Shown here: positions 26,190-35,145 of the stretch, in pieces
Layout of the letters: each line of letters starts with the position of its first letter
How positions within the stretch are numbered: position 1 is the first letter of the stretch
Source: Ruminococcus bovis
GTDB taxonomy: Bacteria; Bacillota; Clostridia; Oscillospirales; Acutalibacteraceae
Direction: 5' to 3'
Assembly (NCBI RefSeq): GCF_005601135.1
Contig: NZ_CP039381.1
Location: 741,941 to 805,940 of the forward strand
DNA: 64,000 nt
Made by a program: the position numbers and the translations under genes
The notes under the pieces: model-generated
Told to the model about the DNA's origin: nothing
Seen by the model: only the letters and a program-made list of their open reading frames with translations
Database searches by the model: none

Positions 26190-26236
26190 AATCCCCCTTT
26201 GCACTATTTCTATAATAGTATGCAAAGAGGGAAAAA
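26190..26236 (-). terminator. Terminator of the ftsEX-hydrolase operon
   Basis: On the minus strand CCCTCTTTGCA pairs with TGCAAAGGGGG across an AT-rich loop, followed by ATTTTCTTT, 20 bases after the gene ending at 26256. Confidence 0.7.
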
Positions 26237-26255
26237 TTATGCTTATTTTGTTGAA

Positions 26256-26660
26256 CTAATTATTTTTTAATGAAGATTTTTTTATTAGCACATATGAACC
26301 GTCAGAAATTTTGAAACTCTTGTAGTCCTTACTGTATTTATCTTCATTATAATCACTTTCCGGAACATAAAGAATATTGTCATTATCAACACTTTTAACA
26401 TATGTAGAGGATAAAGACTCTCTCAAAGTTTCTTCATCAATTGAACCGTTGTAGTTCTCTCTAACTGCTGAATCAACCTCATAAAGTTTGGTAAACATTC
26501 TTTGCTTTTCGTTTAAGTCGGTAACCTTTGAATTAAAGGTATGCATTGCATAAACATAAGCACCGGAAAAAGCAATAGCAGAACAAATTGCTGCAATTGT
26601 AACAGTAACCCCTAGTGGTACACCCTTCTTAACAGGTCGTCTTTCTCTTCTATCGCTCAT
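26256..26660 (-). CDS. Single-pass membrane protein resembling the N-terminal part of CtpA/S41 proteases
   Basis: The 134-residue product has a basic N-terminus (MSDRRERRPVKKG), one membrane helix (about 15-40) and an extracytoplasmic part. The segment KLYEVDSAVRENYNGSIDEETLRESLSSTYVKSVDN (about 70-105) looks like the N-terminal helical region of carboxy-terminal processing proteases, but the PDZ and serine protease domains are missing and the protein ends after a short beta hairpin (ISDGSYVLIKK). It starts 2 bases after the stop of the M23 hydrolase gene, so the two are tightly coupled and probably act together in septal wall cleavage. This is inferred from position. Confidence 0.65.
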   Translation of the reverse strand: MSDRRERRPVKKGVPLGVTVTIAAICSAIAFSGAYVYAMHTFNSKVTDLNEKQRMFTKLYEVDSAVRENYNGSIDEETLRESLSSTYVKSVDNDNILYVPESDYNEDKYSKDYKSFKISDGSYVLIKKSSLKNN

Positions 26661-26662
26661 AA

Positions 26663-28015
26663 TTAGAACTCTGACATTGGGTCATACTTTGTACCGTTAA
26701 TTCTACATTCAAAATGTAGATGAGGACCACTTGACCAACCTGTAGAACCTACATAACCGATAACCTGACCCTTAGAAACATGAGAACCTTGGCTTACAAC
26801 TGCTCTTGTAAGGTGACCGTAGATTGTACATTTACCGTTACCATGGTCAATCCATACATAGTTGCCGTAGCCACCACCACAGCCACAAGAACCGGACTTA
26901 CCCCAGTTATGTGTACAAGAGTTATTGGAAACAACAACTGTACCTGAGTCAGCAGCAACAACTGTTGCACCCATAATGCTACCGTCTGAAATATCAATAG
27001 CACCGTGGCCATAAGAACCTCTGTCTTCACCGAATACTGATGAAAGTGCAGTATGTCCCGGTACAGGCCATGTGTAACCTGAACCTGATGGTGTTACAGG
27101 TGTATAACTGCCACCACCACTGTTGCTACTACCACCACTGCTACTGCCACCACTATTGTTGGAAGAGCCATTGTTGTTTGAGCTATTATTTGAACCACTG
27201 TTTGAGCTGTTATTAGAACCGTTGTTTGAGCTATTCTGTCTAGCTTTTTCGGCAGCTTTCTTAGCTTGTTCTTCATAGTATGATTGAATCTGGTCATCAA
27301 TACCATTCAAAGCACCGTTATTAGCTTTAATAGCAGCTTCTTGCTTTTTGTTACGAGTATAAAGTGTGCTTAACACTTTACTGTTTTCATCAACAACAGA
27401 CTGCAAGTCAGCTTGTTTAGCCTGTAGATTTTTCTTTTCTTTAACTTGTTTTGCCTTATCCTTTACTAAAGCAGCTTTTTCTGACTTAACAGTTTTCATA
27501 TCTGTTTCAATATCAGATATTAACTTTTCATCAAAGTTACTTACATTTCTAACAAGTTCAACTTTATCAAGAAAATCACTAAAGTCCTTAGCACCTAGAA
27601 TAATTTCTAGAGAACTAACATCACCTGACATATAAATAGTCTTGATTCTCTTTCTTAGAGTATTTGTTCTGGAGCTAATATCGCTGTTTAGCTTCTTGAT
27701 TTTCTTAGTTTTAGCAGAAATCTGATTGTTAAGTGTTGTAATTTTCTCTTGGCTTACAACAATTTCATCATTAACAGCATCAATTCTGTTAAGCAAAGTC
27801 TTTTGATACTGCTTTGTCTTAGCAATCTTACTGTTGTTTTTCTCTAATTCTTTCTGATATTGTTCTGACTTTTGCTTTAGTTCAGCCTGTCTTTGTTCAA
27901 GTTCAGAAATAGAGTCTTGAGCAACAACTGTGCTAGGCTGTACCTTTGCACCAATAGCAAATGTGCCACCAACTACAGTCAAAGCCAATATCGCCGAGAT
28001 TATCTCTTTTTTCAT
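26663..28015 (-). CDS. EnvC-like coiled-coil murein hydrolase factor, M23 (LytM) domain
   Basis: The 450-residue exported protein has a signal peptide (MKKEIISAILALTVVGG), two long coiled-coil segments (about 30-105 and 145-250; ELEQRQAELKQKSEQYQKEL and later), a low-complexity Ser/Asn/Gly linker (about 262-320), and a C-terminal M23 peptidase domain. The M23 zinc motifs HGAIDIS (H, D), YGHLTRAVV and GPHLHFECR are complete, so it should be an active endopeptidase rather than a degenerate EnvC. Position directly after ftsX matches known FtsEX-hydrolase partners (PcsB, CwlO). An upstream in-frame start at 28051 is less likely, since AAAGGAG lies 9 bases before the ATG at 28015. Confidence 0.9.
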   Translation of the reverse strand: MKKEIISAILALTVVGGTFAIGAKVQPSTVVAQDSISELEQRQAELKQKSEQYQKELEKNNSKIAKTKQYQKTLLNRIDAVNDEIVVSQEKITTLNNQISAKTKKIKKLNSDISSRTNTLRKRIKTIYMSGDVSSLEIILGAKDFSDFLDKVELVRNVSNFDEKLISDIETDMKTVKSEKAALVKDKAKQVKEKKNLQAKQADLQSVVDENSKVLSTLYTRNKKQEAAIKANNGALNGIDDQIQSYYEEQAKKAAEKARQNSSNNGSNNSSNSGSNNSSNNNGSSNNSGGSSSGGSSNSGGGSYTPVTPSGSGYTWPVPGHTALSSVFGEDRGSYGHGAIDISDGSIMGATVVAADSGTVVVSNNSCTHNWGKSGSCGCGGGYGNYVWIDHGNGKCTIYGHLTRAVVSQGSHVSKGQVIGYVGSTGWSSGPHLHFECRINGTKYDPMSEF

Positions 28016-28044
28016 TGCTATACTCCTTTCAGAGATAAAGTCAA

Positions 28045-28950
28045 TTACCAACCAAGGATAATTGAACCTTCTTTCTTTAGGTACTTACCAATACTGATAA
28101 GACCACCTAAAATACCAACAAATACACCTGCAATAATAAATGCACCAAGGAATGGCCACATTACTGAGTTGAATGCTATTGCCTTAAATGGTACTACATA
28201 CTGCAATGCTTCTATAATCAAATCATAAATGAGCATTAAACCGAATGTTGAAATTACACCGGCTATAGCACCCATAATGATACCTTCAACAAGGAATGGT
28301 ATTCTGACGAATGTATCTGTTGCACCAACAGACTTCATAATACTGATTTCGTATCTTCTTGCATACATACTCATACGAATTGTATTAGAAATAATAAACA
28401 GTGAAATAATTACAAGTGCCAAAACAATTGCAACAGAAAGAATCTGTATAATCTTGTTTAGACTTGTTAATTTATCTGCAACATCAGTTTGGGATGATAC
28501 AGTAGCAACACCCTTGATACTTTGAATTTGTTTTACTGTACTCTCATATTTTGATAAGTCCTTAACAGTAACCTTATAAGCATCAGGAAGTGGATTGCCC
28601 TCACCTTCCATTTCAGCAAAAACCTTGTCACCAAGAACATCCTTGTAATCCTTAATAGCGTCTTCCTTAGGGAAGAAAGAAACAGAAGTAACATTACTTA
28701 AGCCTTCCATCTGTTTTCCGGCATTAGTGATTTCTGCATCAGTTGCTTTATCTTCCATATAAACAGTTGTTTCGTTGCTATCTCCAACTTTGTCAACAAT
28801 TGTTTTAACATTCAAAGATGCCATAACAGCAGCACCTGTCAGTACAAGGCAAGATAAAAGAACACCAATGGAAGCAAGGCTCATCATTCTATTTGACCAG
28901 ATATTTCTGATACCTTCTTTGATTAAATAACCTAAATTACTAAGCTTCAT
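28045..28950 (-). CDS. ftsX: Cell division protein FtsX
   Basis: Membrane half of the FtsEX complex, which passes ATP-driven conformational change to a wall hydrolase outside. The 301-residue protein has the four-helix FtsX layout: helix 1 (about 20-45), a large extracytoplasmic domain (about 46-165) containing TVYMEDKATDAEI and VTVKDLSKYESTVKQI, then helices 2-4 with the intracellular coupling segment MYARRYEISIMKSVGATDTFVRIPFLVEG (about 190-220). It lies 21 bases after ftsE and 29 bases before the M23 hydrolase gene, which is its presumed partner. Confidence 0.95.
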   Translation of the reverse strand: MKLSNLGYLIKEGIRNIWSNRMMSLASIGVLLSCLVLTGAAVMASLNVKTIVDKVGDSNETTVYMEDKATDAEITNAGKQMEGLSNVTSVSFFPKEDAIKDYKDVLGDKVFAEMEGEGNPLPDAYKVTVKDLSKYESTVKQIQSIKGVATVSSQTDVADKLTSLNKIIQILSVAIVLALVIISLFIISNTIRMSMYARRYEISIMKSVGATDTFVRIPFLVEGIIMGAIAGVISTFGLMLIYDLIIEALQYVVPFKAIAFNSVMWPFLGAFIIAGVFVGILGGLISIGKYLKKEGSIILGW

Positions 28951-28971
28951 TTTTACATTTCCTTTTCTATT

Positions 28972-30006
28972 TTACCTTAGTGAATCAATAACAGAATCCA
29001 CCTGAGCATCCTTTTCCTTTTTCTCTCTATCGGCAGCAATAATTCTCTTAATTTTTGCAGGGTCAAGAGTTACTGTATGGATTAGGTCCTCTCTGTCATC
29101 TGTTTCGATTTCTTCAACAATCTTGTCAATGTTTTCAACAGCCTTTTCAACCTTAGTCTTTGGCTTTTCAGGTTCAGTCTGTTCTTCTGCCATCTTGTTT
29201 AACATTCTTAGCTTTTGAACAGGTAGTTCCTGTACTTCTTCCGGTGACTCTTGGTCAATCTTTAGAAGTGGACTAAGTTCATCATCGGAAATTTCCTGAT
29301 CATATGATGACATAAGTTCAATATCTTCAGCAGACTTACGCTCTAACTTTGTATCGTGAATAATCTTACCCTTATGAATTTCAATAACTCTCTTGCCAAA
29401 TTCTTTAACAAGGTCATGTTCATGGGTAACGATAATGATTGTTGTACCTTGCTTATTGATTTCAGAAAGCAGGTCAATAATTTCATGTGACATTTCCGGA
29501 TCAACATTACCTGTAGGTTCATCGGCAATAATAATTTCAGGGTTATTTACTAAAGCTCTTGCCAAAGAAACTCTCTGTTGTTCACCACCGGAAAGTTGGT
29601 TAGGCTTACTCTTAATCTTACTGCCAAGACCAACTAGCTTTAGGATATAAGGAACACGAGTTTTGATTGTTTTGTTAGATGCACCAACACATCTCATAGC
29701 AAAAGCAACATTATCGTAAACTGTCATTTTCTCAATCAGACGGAAGTCCTGGAAAACAATACCCATCTTTCTTCTTAAGAAAGGAACTTTCCTTCTCTTA
29801 AGTTTACTCATTCTGATTCCATCAACAACAATTTCACCTTTTGTCAACTTTTCTTCAGCCATAATTAGCTTTAGGAATGTACTCTTACCGGCACCGGAAG
29901 AACCAACAATAAACACAAAGTCACCGTTGTTAATCTTTAGGTTGATATTATGCAACGCATGAGTACCTGAAGGGTAGTCCTTTGATACATTTTTAAATTC
30001 TATCAT
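28972..30006 (-). CDS. ftsE: Cell division ATP-binding protein FtsE with long C-terminal extension
   Basis: The 344-residue protein has a canonical ABC ATPase: Walker A GSSGAGKST (about 34-42), signature LSGGEQQR (about 133-140), Walker B IIIADEPTG (about 154-162) and the H-loop THEHD. FtsE normally ends near residue 228; here about 115 residues follow. They are strongly charged and helical, with EEQTEPEKPKTKVEKAVENIDKIVEE and a final KEKDAQVDSVIDSLR, and no known domain that I recognise. The longer ORF at 30033 is rejected: GGAGAG sits 9 bases before the ATG at 30006. It starts the ftsE-ftsX-M23-CtpA-like operon. Confidence 0.93.
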   Translation of the reverse strand: MIEFKNVSKDYPSGTHALHNINLKINNGDFVFIVGSSGAGKSTFLKLIMAEEKLTKGEIVVDGIRMSKLKRRKVPFLRRKMGIVFQDFRLIEKMTVYDNVAFAMRCVGASNKTIKTRVPYILKLVGLGSKIKSKPNQLSGGEQQRVSLARALVNNPEIIIADEPTGNVDPEMSHEIIDLLSEINKQGTTIIIVTHEHDLVKEFGKRVIEIHKGKIIHDTKLERKSAEDIELMSSYDQEISDDELSPLLKIDQESPEEVQELPVQKLRMLNKMAEEQTEPEKPKTKVEKAVENIDKIVEEIETDDREDLIHTVTLDPAKIKRIIAADREKKEKDAQVDSVIDSLR

Positions 30007-30100
30007 AAAAAAATCTCTCCAAAATGGTAACAAATGTTATTTACCAATGTGTACAAAACTCGCTCCACAAATGAATTTGAGAAGCGAGTCCTTATTAATT

Positions 30101-31186
30101 TTAGTATTTTGTAGGGTTAGCATCTAGGTATCTTCTTACCATTAATGCTACTTTAAAGACGATTGCATCTTCAAATTCTCTTAGGTCAAGACCGGTTAAC
30201 TTCTTGATTTTTTCCAGTCTGTAAACAAGTGTGTTTCTGTGAACAAATAGCTTTCTTGATGTTTCAGAAACATTTAGGTTGTTTTCAAAGAACTTCTGAA
30301 TTGTGAACAGAGTTTCTTGGTCAAGGCTGTCAATTGAGCCTTTCTTGAAAACTTCCTTTAGGAACATTTCACAAAGAGTAGTTGGTAGCTGATAAACAAG
30401 TCTTGCAATACCAAGGTTGTCATAGCTGACAATAGTTCTTTCGTTATCAAATACCTTTCCAACTTCAAGGGCAACCTGTGCTTCCTTAAATGAATGAGCC
30501 AAATCCTTGATACCCATTACAATAGTACCGATACCAACTGTACAATGAGTATAGAATTCAGAAGAAAGTGTATCAACAATAGAACCTGCTAACTTCTCTA
30601 GGTCCTTTTCCTTAATACCCGGTTTTAGTTCCTTAACAAGAGCAATCTCAGTTTCGTTAATGTTAATGATAAAGTCCTTAGACTTATCAGGAAATAGGTT
30701 CTGAAGAACATCATAAGCAGAAATATCTGTCTTGGATGTAATTCTGATTAACATAACAACTCTGGTAACTTCTGAGTTAAAGTGAAGTTCTCTTGCCTTT
30801 AGATAAATATCCCCAGGTAGGATATTATCTAGGATAACACTTTTGATAAAATTGCTTCTATCATACTTTTCATCATAATACTGCTTAATAGAATTCAGGG
30901 AAATAGCCAAAAGGCCCGCATATCTTTGGGCTGCCTCATCTGTACCGGAAACAAAGACTGCATACTCTGGTCTTTGATTTGCTCCAAATGATTTGTATGT
31001 ATATCCGTTAATAACATAAGGAACAGTAGATGACAATGTTTCGGCATTTATACTTTCGTTTACTTCACCAATTCTGCCAAGTTCTGAACAAGCAATAACC
31101 ACTGATGTTTCATCAACAATACCGATTGTTCTATCAATGGTATCTCTCATTTGGTGTATTACTCCTTGAAAGAGTCTATTTGACAT
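30101..31186 (-). CDS. CdaR/PucR-type transcriptional regulator
   Basis: The 361-residue protein has an N-terminal sensor-like domain (about 1-130; MSNRLFQGVIHQMRDTIDRTIGIVD resembles the CdaR sugar-diacid recognition domain), a degenerate GGDEF-like middle, and a C-terminal PucR-type helix-turn-helix (FFENNLNVSETSRKLFVHRNTLVYRLEKIKKLTGLDL, about 305-341). Such proteins are activators of carbon catabolism, but the ligand is not evident. GGGAGG lies 8 bases before the ATG at 31186; an upstream in-frame start at 31243 is not preferred. The 309-base upstream gap contains only the terminator at 31459 and AT-rich sequence. The nearby UgpC/MsmX gene suggests a carbohydrate theme. Confidence 0.85.
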   Translation of the reverse strand: MSNRLFQGVIHQMRDTIDRTIGIVDETSVVIACSELGRIGEVNESINAETLSSTVPYVINGYTYKSFGANQRPEYAVFVSGTDEAAQRYAGLLAISLNSIKQYYDEKYDRSNFIKSVILDNILPGDIYLKARELHFNSEVTRVVMLIRITSKTDISAYDVLQNLFPDKSKDFIININETEIALVKELKPGIKEKDLEKLAGSIVDTLSSEFYTHCTVGIGTIVMGIKDLAHSFKEAQVALEVGKVFDNERTIVSYDNLGIARLVYQLPTTLCEMFLKEVFKKGSIDSLDQETLFTIQKFFENNLNVSETSRKLFVHRNTLVYRLEKIKKLTGLDLREFEDAIVFKVALMVRRYLDANPTKY

Positions 31187-31458
31187 ATTATTTTCCTCCC
31201 TGATTATATGGTGATAATGACTAATGCTTTCGTTACAAGTCATATAATTATATTGTTCATCATATACATTTTACACAAAAACTCAGAAAATTGCAACATT
31301 TATTTTCAATTTTCAGGGAGAATTTTCACTAAAATCACAAATCACCCTATTTTGTGGGTATATTCGTGATACATTTTTACCAATTTGTCCGTTTTAGTAA
31401 TTTTTCTGTGGTGTTTTCTGTGTTATGCTTAACAAAGAAAATTTTTATTATAACAACA

Positions 31459-31482
31459 AACCCCCTCAAATGAGGGGGTTAT
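31459..31482 (-). terminator. Terminator of the UgpC/MsmX ATPase gene
   Basis: A perfect 10-bp stem AACCCCCTCA/TGAGGGGGTT (31459-31468 with 31471-31480) with a 2-base apparent loop lies 14 bases after the stop; minus-strand tail is TTTGTTGTT. Confidence 0.85.
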
Positions 31483-31495
31483 AAATATCAAGTTA

Positions 31496-32608
31496 TCAGT
31501 TAGTGATAGTCTTTTCTGTTTCAGGATCAAATACATGAATCTTTTCAGTTTCAAATGCAATCTTGATCTTGTCACCAGGCTGAGCCTTTGAAGTTGGTTC
31601 AACTCTAGCGATAATTGGAATACCTTCAATGTTAACATATAGGTAAATTTCAGCACCCATAAGTTCTGTAACATCAACATTAGCTTCAAGAACACTTTCT
31701 GTTAGTCTTTCTAGGTGTTCAGCTTCGTCATGTACATGTTCAGGACGGATACCGATTCTAACAGCCTTGCCAACATAAGCGTCTAGCTTGCCACCTTCGT
31801 TCTTGCTTGCAGGTAGTGGAATGCTATAGCCTGCAAATTCAGCACAAATCTGGTTGCCCTTCTTAGCAAGAGTTGCATCAATAAAGTTCATCTGAGGTGA
31901 ACCGATGAAACCTGCAACGAATTCGTTGCAAGGTAGATCATATAGATGCTGAGGTGTATCAACCTGCTGAATGAAACCGTCTTTCATAACAACGATTCTA
32001 GTACCCATTGTCATAGCTTCTGTCTGGTCATGAGTAACATAGATAAATGTTGTACCTAGTCTCTGATATAGCTTAGAAATTTCTGTACGCATCTGTGCAC
32101 GAAGCTTTGCGTCCAAGTTAGATAGTGGTTCGTCAAGTAGGAATACCTTAGGGTCACGAACGATAGCACGACCAAGAGCAACTCTCTGTCTCTGACCACC
32201 TGATAGAGCCTTAGGCTTTCTGTCTAGGTACTGTTCAATACCAAGAATTCTTGCAGCTTCCTGAACTCTTTCCTTGATTTCTTCCTTTGGTGTCTTTCTT
32301 AGCTTTAGACCAAATGCCATATTATCATAAACTGTCATATGTGGATATAGAGCATAGTTCTGGAATACCATTGCAATATCTCTATCCTTTGGTGCTACGT
32401 CATTTGCTAGCATATCACCAATGTAAAGTTCACCCTTACTGATGTCTTCTAGACCGGCAATCATTCTTAGTGTTGTTGACTTACCACAACCTGAAGGACC
32501 AACCAAAATAATAAATTCTTTGTCTTCGATTTCTAGGTTAAAATCTGTAACAGCAGTTACACCACCGTCATAGATTTTATAAACGTGTCTTAAAGATACA
32601 TTTGCCAT
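31496..32608 (-). CDS. msmX: Sugar ABC transporter ATP-binding protein (UgpC/MsmX/MalK type)
   Basis: The 370-residue ATPase has Walker [10 protein letters not shown] (about 39-47), signature LSGGQRQR (about 135-142), Walker [10 protein letters not shown] (about 155-163), the switch histidine in [11 protein letters not shown], and a C-terminal TOBE domain (about 240-370). Solitary MsmX-type ATPases in Firmicutes energise several oligosaccharide importers; no permease or binding protein is linked here, which fits a shared ATPase. The preferred start [11 protein letters not shown] is at 32608 with GGGAGG upstream; the longer ORF from 32662 has no such site. Confidence 0.92.
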   Translation of the reverse strand: MANVSLRHVYKIYDGGVTAVTDFNLEIEDKEFIILVGPSGCGKSTTLRMIAGLEDISKGELYIGDMLANDVAPKDRDIAMVFQNYALYPHMTVYDNMAFGLKLRKTPKEEIKERVQEAARILGIEQYLDRKPKALSGGQRQRVALGRAIVRDPKVFLLDEPLSNLDAKLRAQMRTEISKLYQRLGTTFIYVTHDQTEAMTMGTRIVVMKDGFIQQVDTPQHLYDLPCNEFVAGFIGSPQMNFIDATLAKKGNQICAEFAGYSIPLPASKNEGGKLDAYVGKAVRIGIRPEHVHDEAEHLERLTESVLEANVDVTELMGAEIYLYVNIEGIPIIARVEPTSKAQPGDKIKIAFETEKIHVFDPETEKTITN

Positions 32609-32795
32609 ACTAACTATAACCTCCCTGTATAAATAAGCAAGGATTTTACCATTCCTCACCAATAGTTTCGTATATCATAATGTAGTATATCATTTTTTTG
32701 TTGATTTGGCTACTATATTTTTGACTAAATATTAACGCAAGATTTTAGGCAAAAAGCCACACATATAAAAAATGTTCATATTTTTTGTTTATAAC

Positions 32796-33500
32796 TTACA
32801 AAAATATATTACGCTTCTCATCCTCTTGCATAAATCTACATTCACCGGGGGCTAAATCTTTGGGCAATTTTAGCATACCGATTTGCTCTCTGTGTAGTTC
32901 TTTTACTGTTAATCCCTGTGTTAAAAACATCTTTTTTACCTGATGATACTTGCCTTCTCGTATAATTACCCTTGCAATATGGGGATTTTCCTTGTTTGGA
33001 AGTAATTTTGCCGATAGACAAAGTGTGCCATCATAGAAAGAAATACCCTTCCTGAAGTTCTCTACCATTTCATCGGTTACTTCACCGTCAAGGGTTGCTT
33101 TGTACACCTTTTCAACATGCTTTTTAGGGGATAACATTCTATGGGCAAAGTCACCGTCATCAGTAATAATCAGCATACCTGTAGTATCTTTATCAAGTCT
33201 ACCTGCCGGAAAAAGATTTTTCCTTCTCATTTCCTTTGGCACAAGGTCAACAACAGTTTCTGCATTTTTGTCATTACTTGCAGAGATATAACCCTTAGGC
33301 TTGTTCATTATAATATACACATATTCTTGATAAGAAATATCTTTGCCATCCACAGTAACCTTATTTACATTAGGGTCAAGTTTAGTTTCAGGCTTTTTTA
33401 TAATTTCACCATCAATTTTTACTAATCCTTTTCTAACCAGTTTTTGTGCTTCTTTTCTTGTGCAAATATTTTGTGACACAAGGAATTTATCAATTCTCAT
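32796..33500 (-). CDS. rsuA: 16S rRNA pseudouridine synthase, RsuA family
   Basis: The 234-residue protein has an N-terminal S4 RNA-binding domain (MRIDKFLVSQNICTRKEAQKLVRKGLVKI) and the RsuA/RluB catalytic domain with GRLDKDTTGMLI (about 100-111, catalytic Asp) and KYHQVKKMF (about 184). It is the RsuA type, which modifies one uridine of 16S rRNA (U516 in E. coli); RluB/E-type homologues cannot be excluded by eye. A DUF4830 gene ends one base upstream, so these genes are likely co-transcribed. Confidence 0.9.
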   Translation of the reverse strand: MRIDKFLVSQNICTRKEAQKLVRKGLVKIDGEIIKKPETKLDPNVNKVTVDGKDISYQEYVYIIMNKPKGYISASNDKNAETVVDLVPKEMRRKNLFPAGRLDKDTTGMLIITDDGDFAHRMLSPKKHVEKVYKATLDGEVTDEMVENFRKGISFYDGTLCLSAKLLPNKENPHIARVIIREGKYHQVKKMFLTQGLTVKELHREQIGMLKLPKDLAPGECRFMQEDEKRNIFL

Positions 33501-33501
33501 T

Positions 33502-33963
33502 TTACTCCTTTAGCAAAGATACAAAGTCACTTCCATAAAGCTCCTTAGATTTGTGACAGCCTACCACCTTACCTTTATAAGTAAGTATAGAAACAAAGTA
33601 GTTGTCCTTTCCTTTATAAACATAACGCTTAGTGGTCTTTCCCTTAAAGTTATTTAGGTCAAGACCCATAGCTTTTTGTATCTTATTATATCTTTCATAT
33701 GTAGAGTTGAAGTTTTCCGGTATTCTCACATTATCAATAGTAACAGGTTGTCCGGTAACATTAAAGTAAGACAAGAAAGTTTCTTTATCATTACTTGTAG
33801 AAAAGCTGAGAGAATACTCACCTATTTCTTTACAATATGCACTTTTAGGTGTGTTATCACAAGACACAAACACTACTGCCAAAATCAGTATTAACCCAAA
33901 AGCACACATAAATAAAAATTTCTTTTTGTTATTAATCTTTGTTTTTACTGTTAGTACAAACAT
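33502..33963 (-). CDS. DUF4830-type membrane-anchored protein
   Basis: The 153-residue protein has a basic N-terminus, one membrane helix ending FVSCDN (about 18-40; the cysteine context is not a clear lipobox), and an extracytoplasmic domain. Its wording matches DUF4830: YFNVTGQPVTIDNVRIP, then YERYNKIQKAMGLDLNNFKGKTTKRYVY and ILTYKGKVVGCHKS. The function of that family is unknown. GGAAGGA lies 8 bases before the ATG at 33963, which is preferred over the ATG at 33987. The stop is one base before rsuA. Confidence 0.75.
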   Translation of the reverse strand: MFVLTVKTKINNKKKFLFMCAFGLILILAVVFVSCDNTPKSAYCKEIGEYSLSFSTSNDKETFLSYFNVTGQPVTIDNVRIPENFNSTYERYNKIQKAMGLDLNNFKGKTTKRYVYKGKDNYFVSILTYKGKVVGCHKSKELYGSDFVSLLKE

Positions 33964-34021
33964 TTTATCAGTCCTTCCGTATTCCATATAAAATACATAT
34001 GCAAGGACTTGCTATAAAATG

Positions 34022-34681
34022 TTATAGTAAATAATTTTTTAAATCTTCCGAAGAAGTTGCAAATACAGTAGCACCTTCATTTTCCATTGACTCTTTGTCA
34101 CCGTAACCATAAAGCACACCAACAAAGTCAACATTACAAAGTCTAGCACCTTTTGCATCAAAATAAGTATCCCCTACCATAGCGATTTTACTGTTAAAAT
34201 CTTTTCCCAATCTATTTACTGCATAAGGGATAATATCCTTTTTATCTTTCCTACTACCATCGGCTAAAGAGCCACAAACTGCATCAAAACATTCTGTTAA
34301 ACCTAAGTTCTCAACAATTTCTTCTGCAAATTTTTCATACTTAGAGGTAGCAACTGCAACCTTAACACCGGTTGACTTAATCTCCATTAAAGTTTCTTTA
34401 ATACCCTTATAAGGCTTATTCATCAGCTTACCCTCAGTATCATAATAATGACGATAAACCTCAACTGCATCTTCGGCAGGTTTCCCACTTAGATGGCATA
34501 AATTTGTGAAAGTATCAAGTAGTGGTGGACCTATATACAACTTATAATTACTTGTATCAAATGTATCACAACCGATTTGCTCTATAGTTTTTTCCAGACT
34601 ATAACGAATACCTGTAGCACTTTCGGAAATTGTACCGTCTAAGTCAAACAAAATAATATCGTACTTACTCAAACTTTTCAT
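34022..34681 (-). CDS. HAD-superfamily phosphatase (phosphoglycolate phosphatase-like)
   Basis: The 219-residue protein has HAD motif I DLDGTISES (about 11-19), a helical cap, motif II VAVATSKYEK (about 109), motif III lysine in SRKDKKDIIPY and motif IV MVGDTYFDAKGA (about 173). Gph/PGP-type enzymes hydrolyse phosphoglycolate or related small phosphate esters; the substrate is unproven. The ATG at 34681 lies inside the end of the thioesterase gene (17-base overlap), with AAAAAGG upstream, so the two genes are translationally coupled. An alternative ORF start at 34705 is within the neighbour. Confidence 0.88.
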   Translation of the reverse strand: MKSLSKYDIILFDLDGTISESATGIRYSLEKTIEQIGCDTFDTSNYKLYIGPPLLDTFTNLCHLSGKPAEDAVEVYRHYYDTEGKLMNKPYKGIKETLMEIKSTGVKVAVATSKYEKFAEEIVENLGLTECFDAVCGSLADGSRKDKKDIIPYAVNRLGKDFNSKIAMVGDTYFDAKGARLCNVDFVGVLYGYGDKESMENEGATVFATSSEDLKNYLL

Positions 34682-35039
34682 CTGCCTTTTTCTGGAACTT
34701 TTCACTTTTTACAGATACTCTGTTGTGAGTACCGTTGGCAATCATACCGGCATTATCATAAGCAGTAACTTCGAACTTAAATGACCTACCGTCATTGCTG
34801 ATTAGCTTACTTTCTACTTTAATCTTAGCACCGATTGGTGAAGGACTGATGTGCTGAATTTCTACCATTGTACCGACAGTAGTTAAACCCTCATCAAGAA
34901 AAGTATCGGCAAGTTTTGTTGATGCCTCCTCCATAAGAGCAACAACAGTTGGTGTAGCCAATACTCTTAGGCTGCCTGAACCAACATTTACTGCCAACAT
35001 ATCCTCTGTTACAACTTTTTCTATTACAAAATTATCCAT
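34665..35039 (-). CDS. Hotdog-fold thioesterase (FlK-like)
   Basis: The 124-residue protein resembles fluoroacetyl-CoA thioesterase FlK and its relatives: VLATPTVVALMEEAS (Thr/Glu pair of the active site, about 27-41), TVGTMVEIQHISPSPIG (His, about 58-74) and ANGTHNRVSV. The broader family cleaves acyl-CoA esters, and the fluoroacetate specificity itself should not be assumed. It overlaps the HAD phosphatase gene. It is divergent from ychF, sharing the 106-base gap 35040-35145 as promoter region. Confidence 0.85.
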   Translation of the reverse strand: MDNFVIEKVVTEDMLAVNVGSGSLRVLATPTVVALMEEASTKLADTFLDEGLTTVGTMVEIQHISPSPIGAKIKVESKLISNDGRSFKFEVTAYDNAGMIANGTHNRVSVKSEKFQKKADEKFE

Positions 35040-35145
35040 AATTAAACCTCCAATTAATGATTATCATTGTATAATTAGAATTTCTATGGTATAATAATAC
35101 ATCATCTGATAAATTAATTCAATACAATATAAAAGGAGAAAAACA

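Noticed and set aside
34665..34705. Longer start of the HAD phosphatase at 34705
   Set aside because: It begins inside the thioesterase frame without a ribosome binding site; the ATG at 34681 is better placed.
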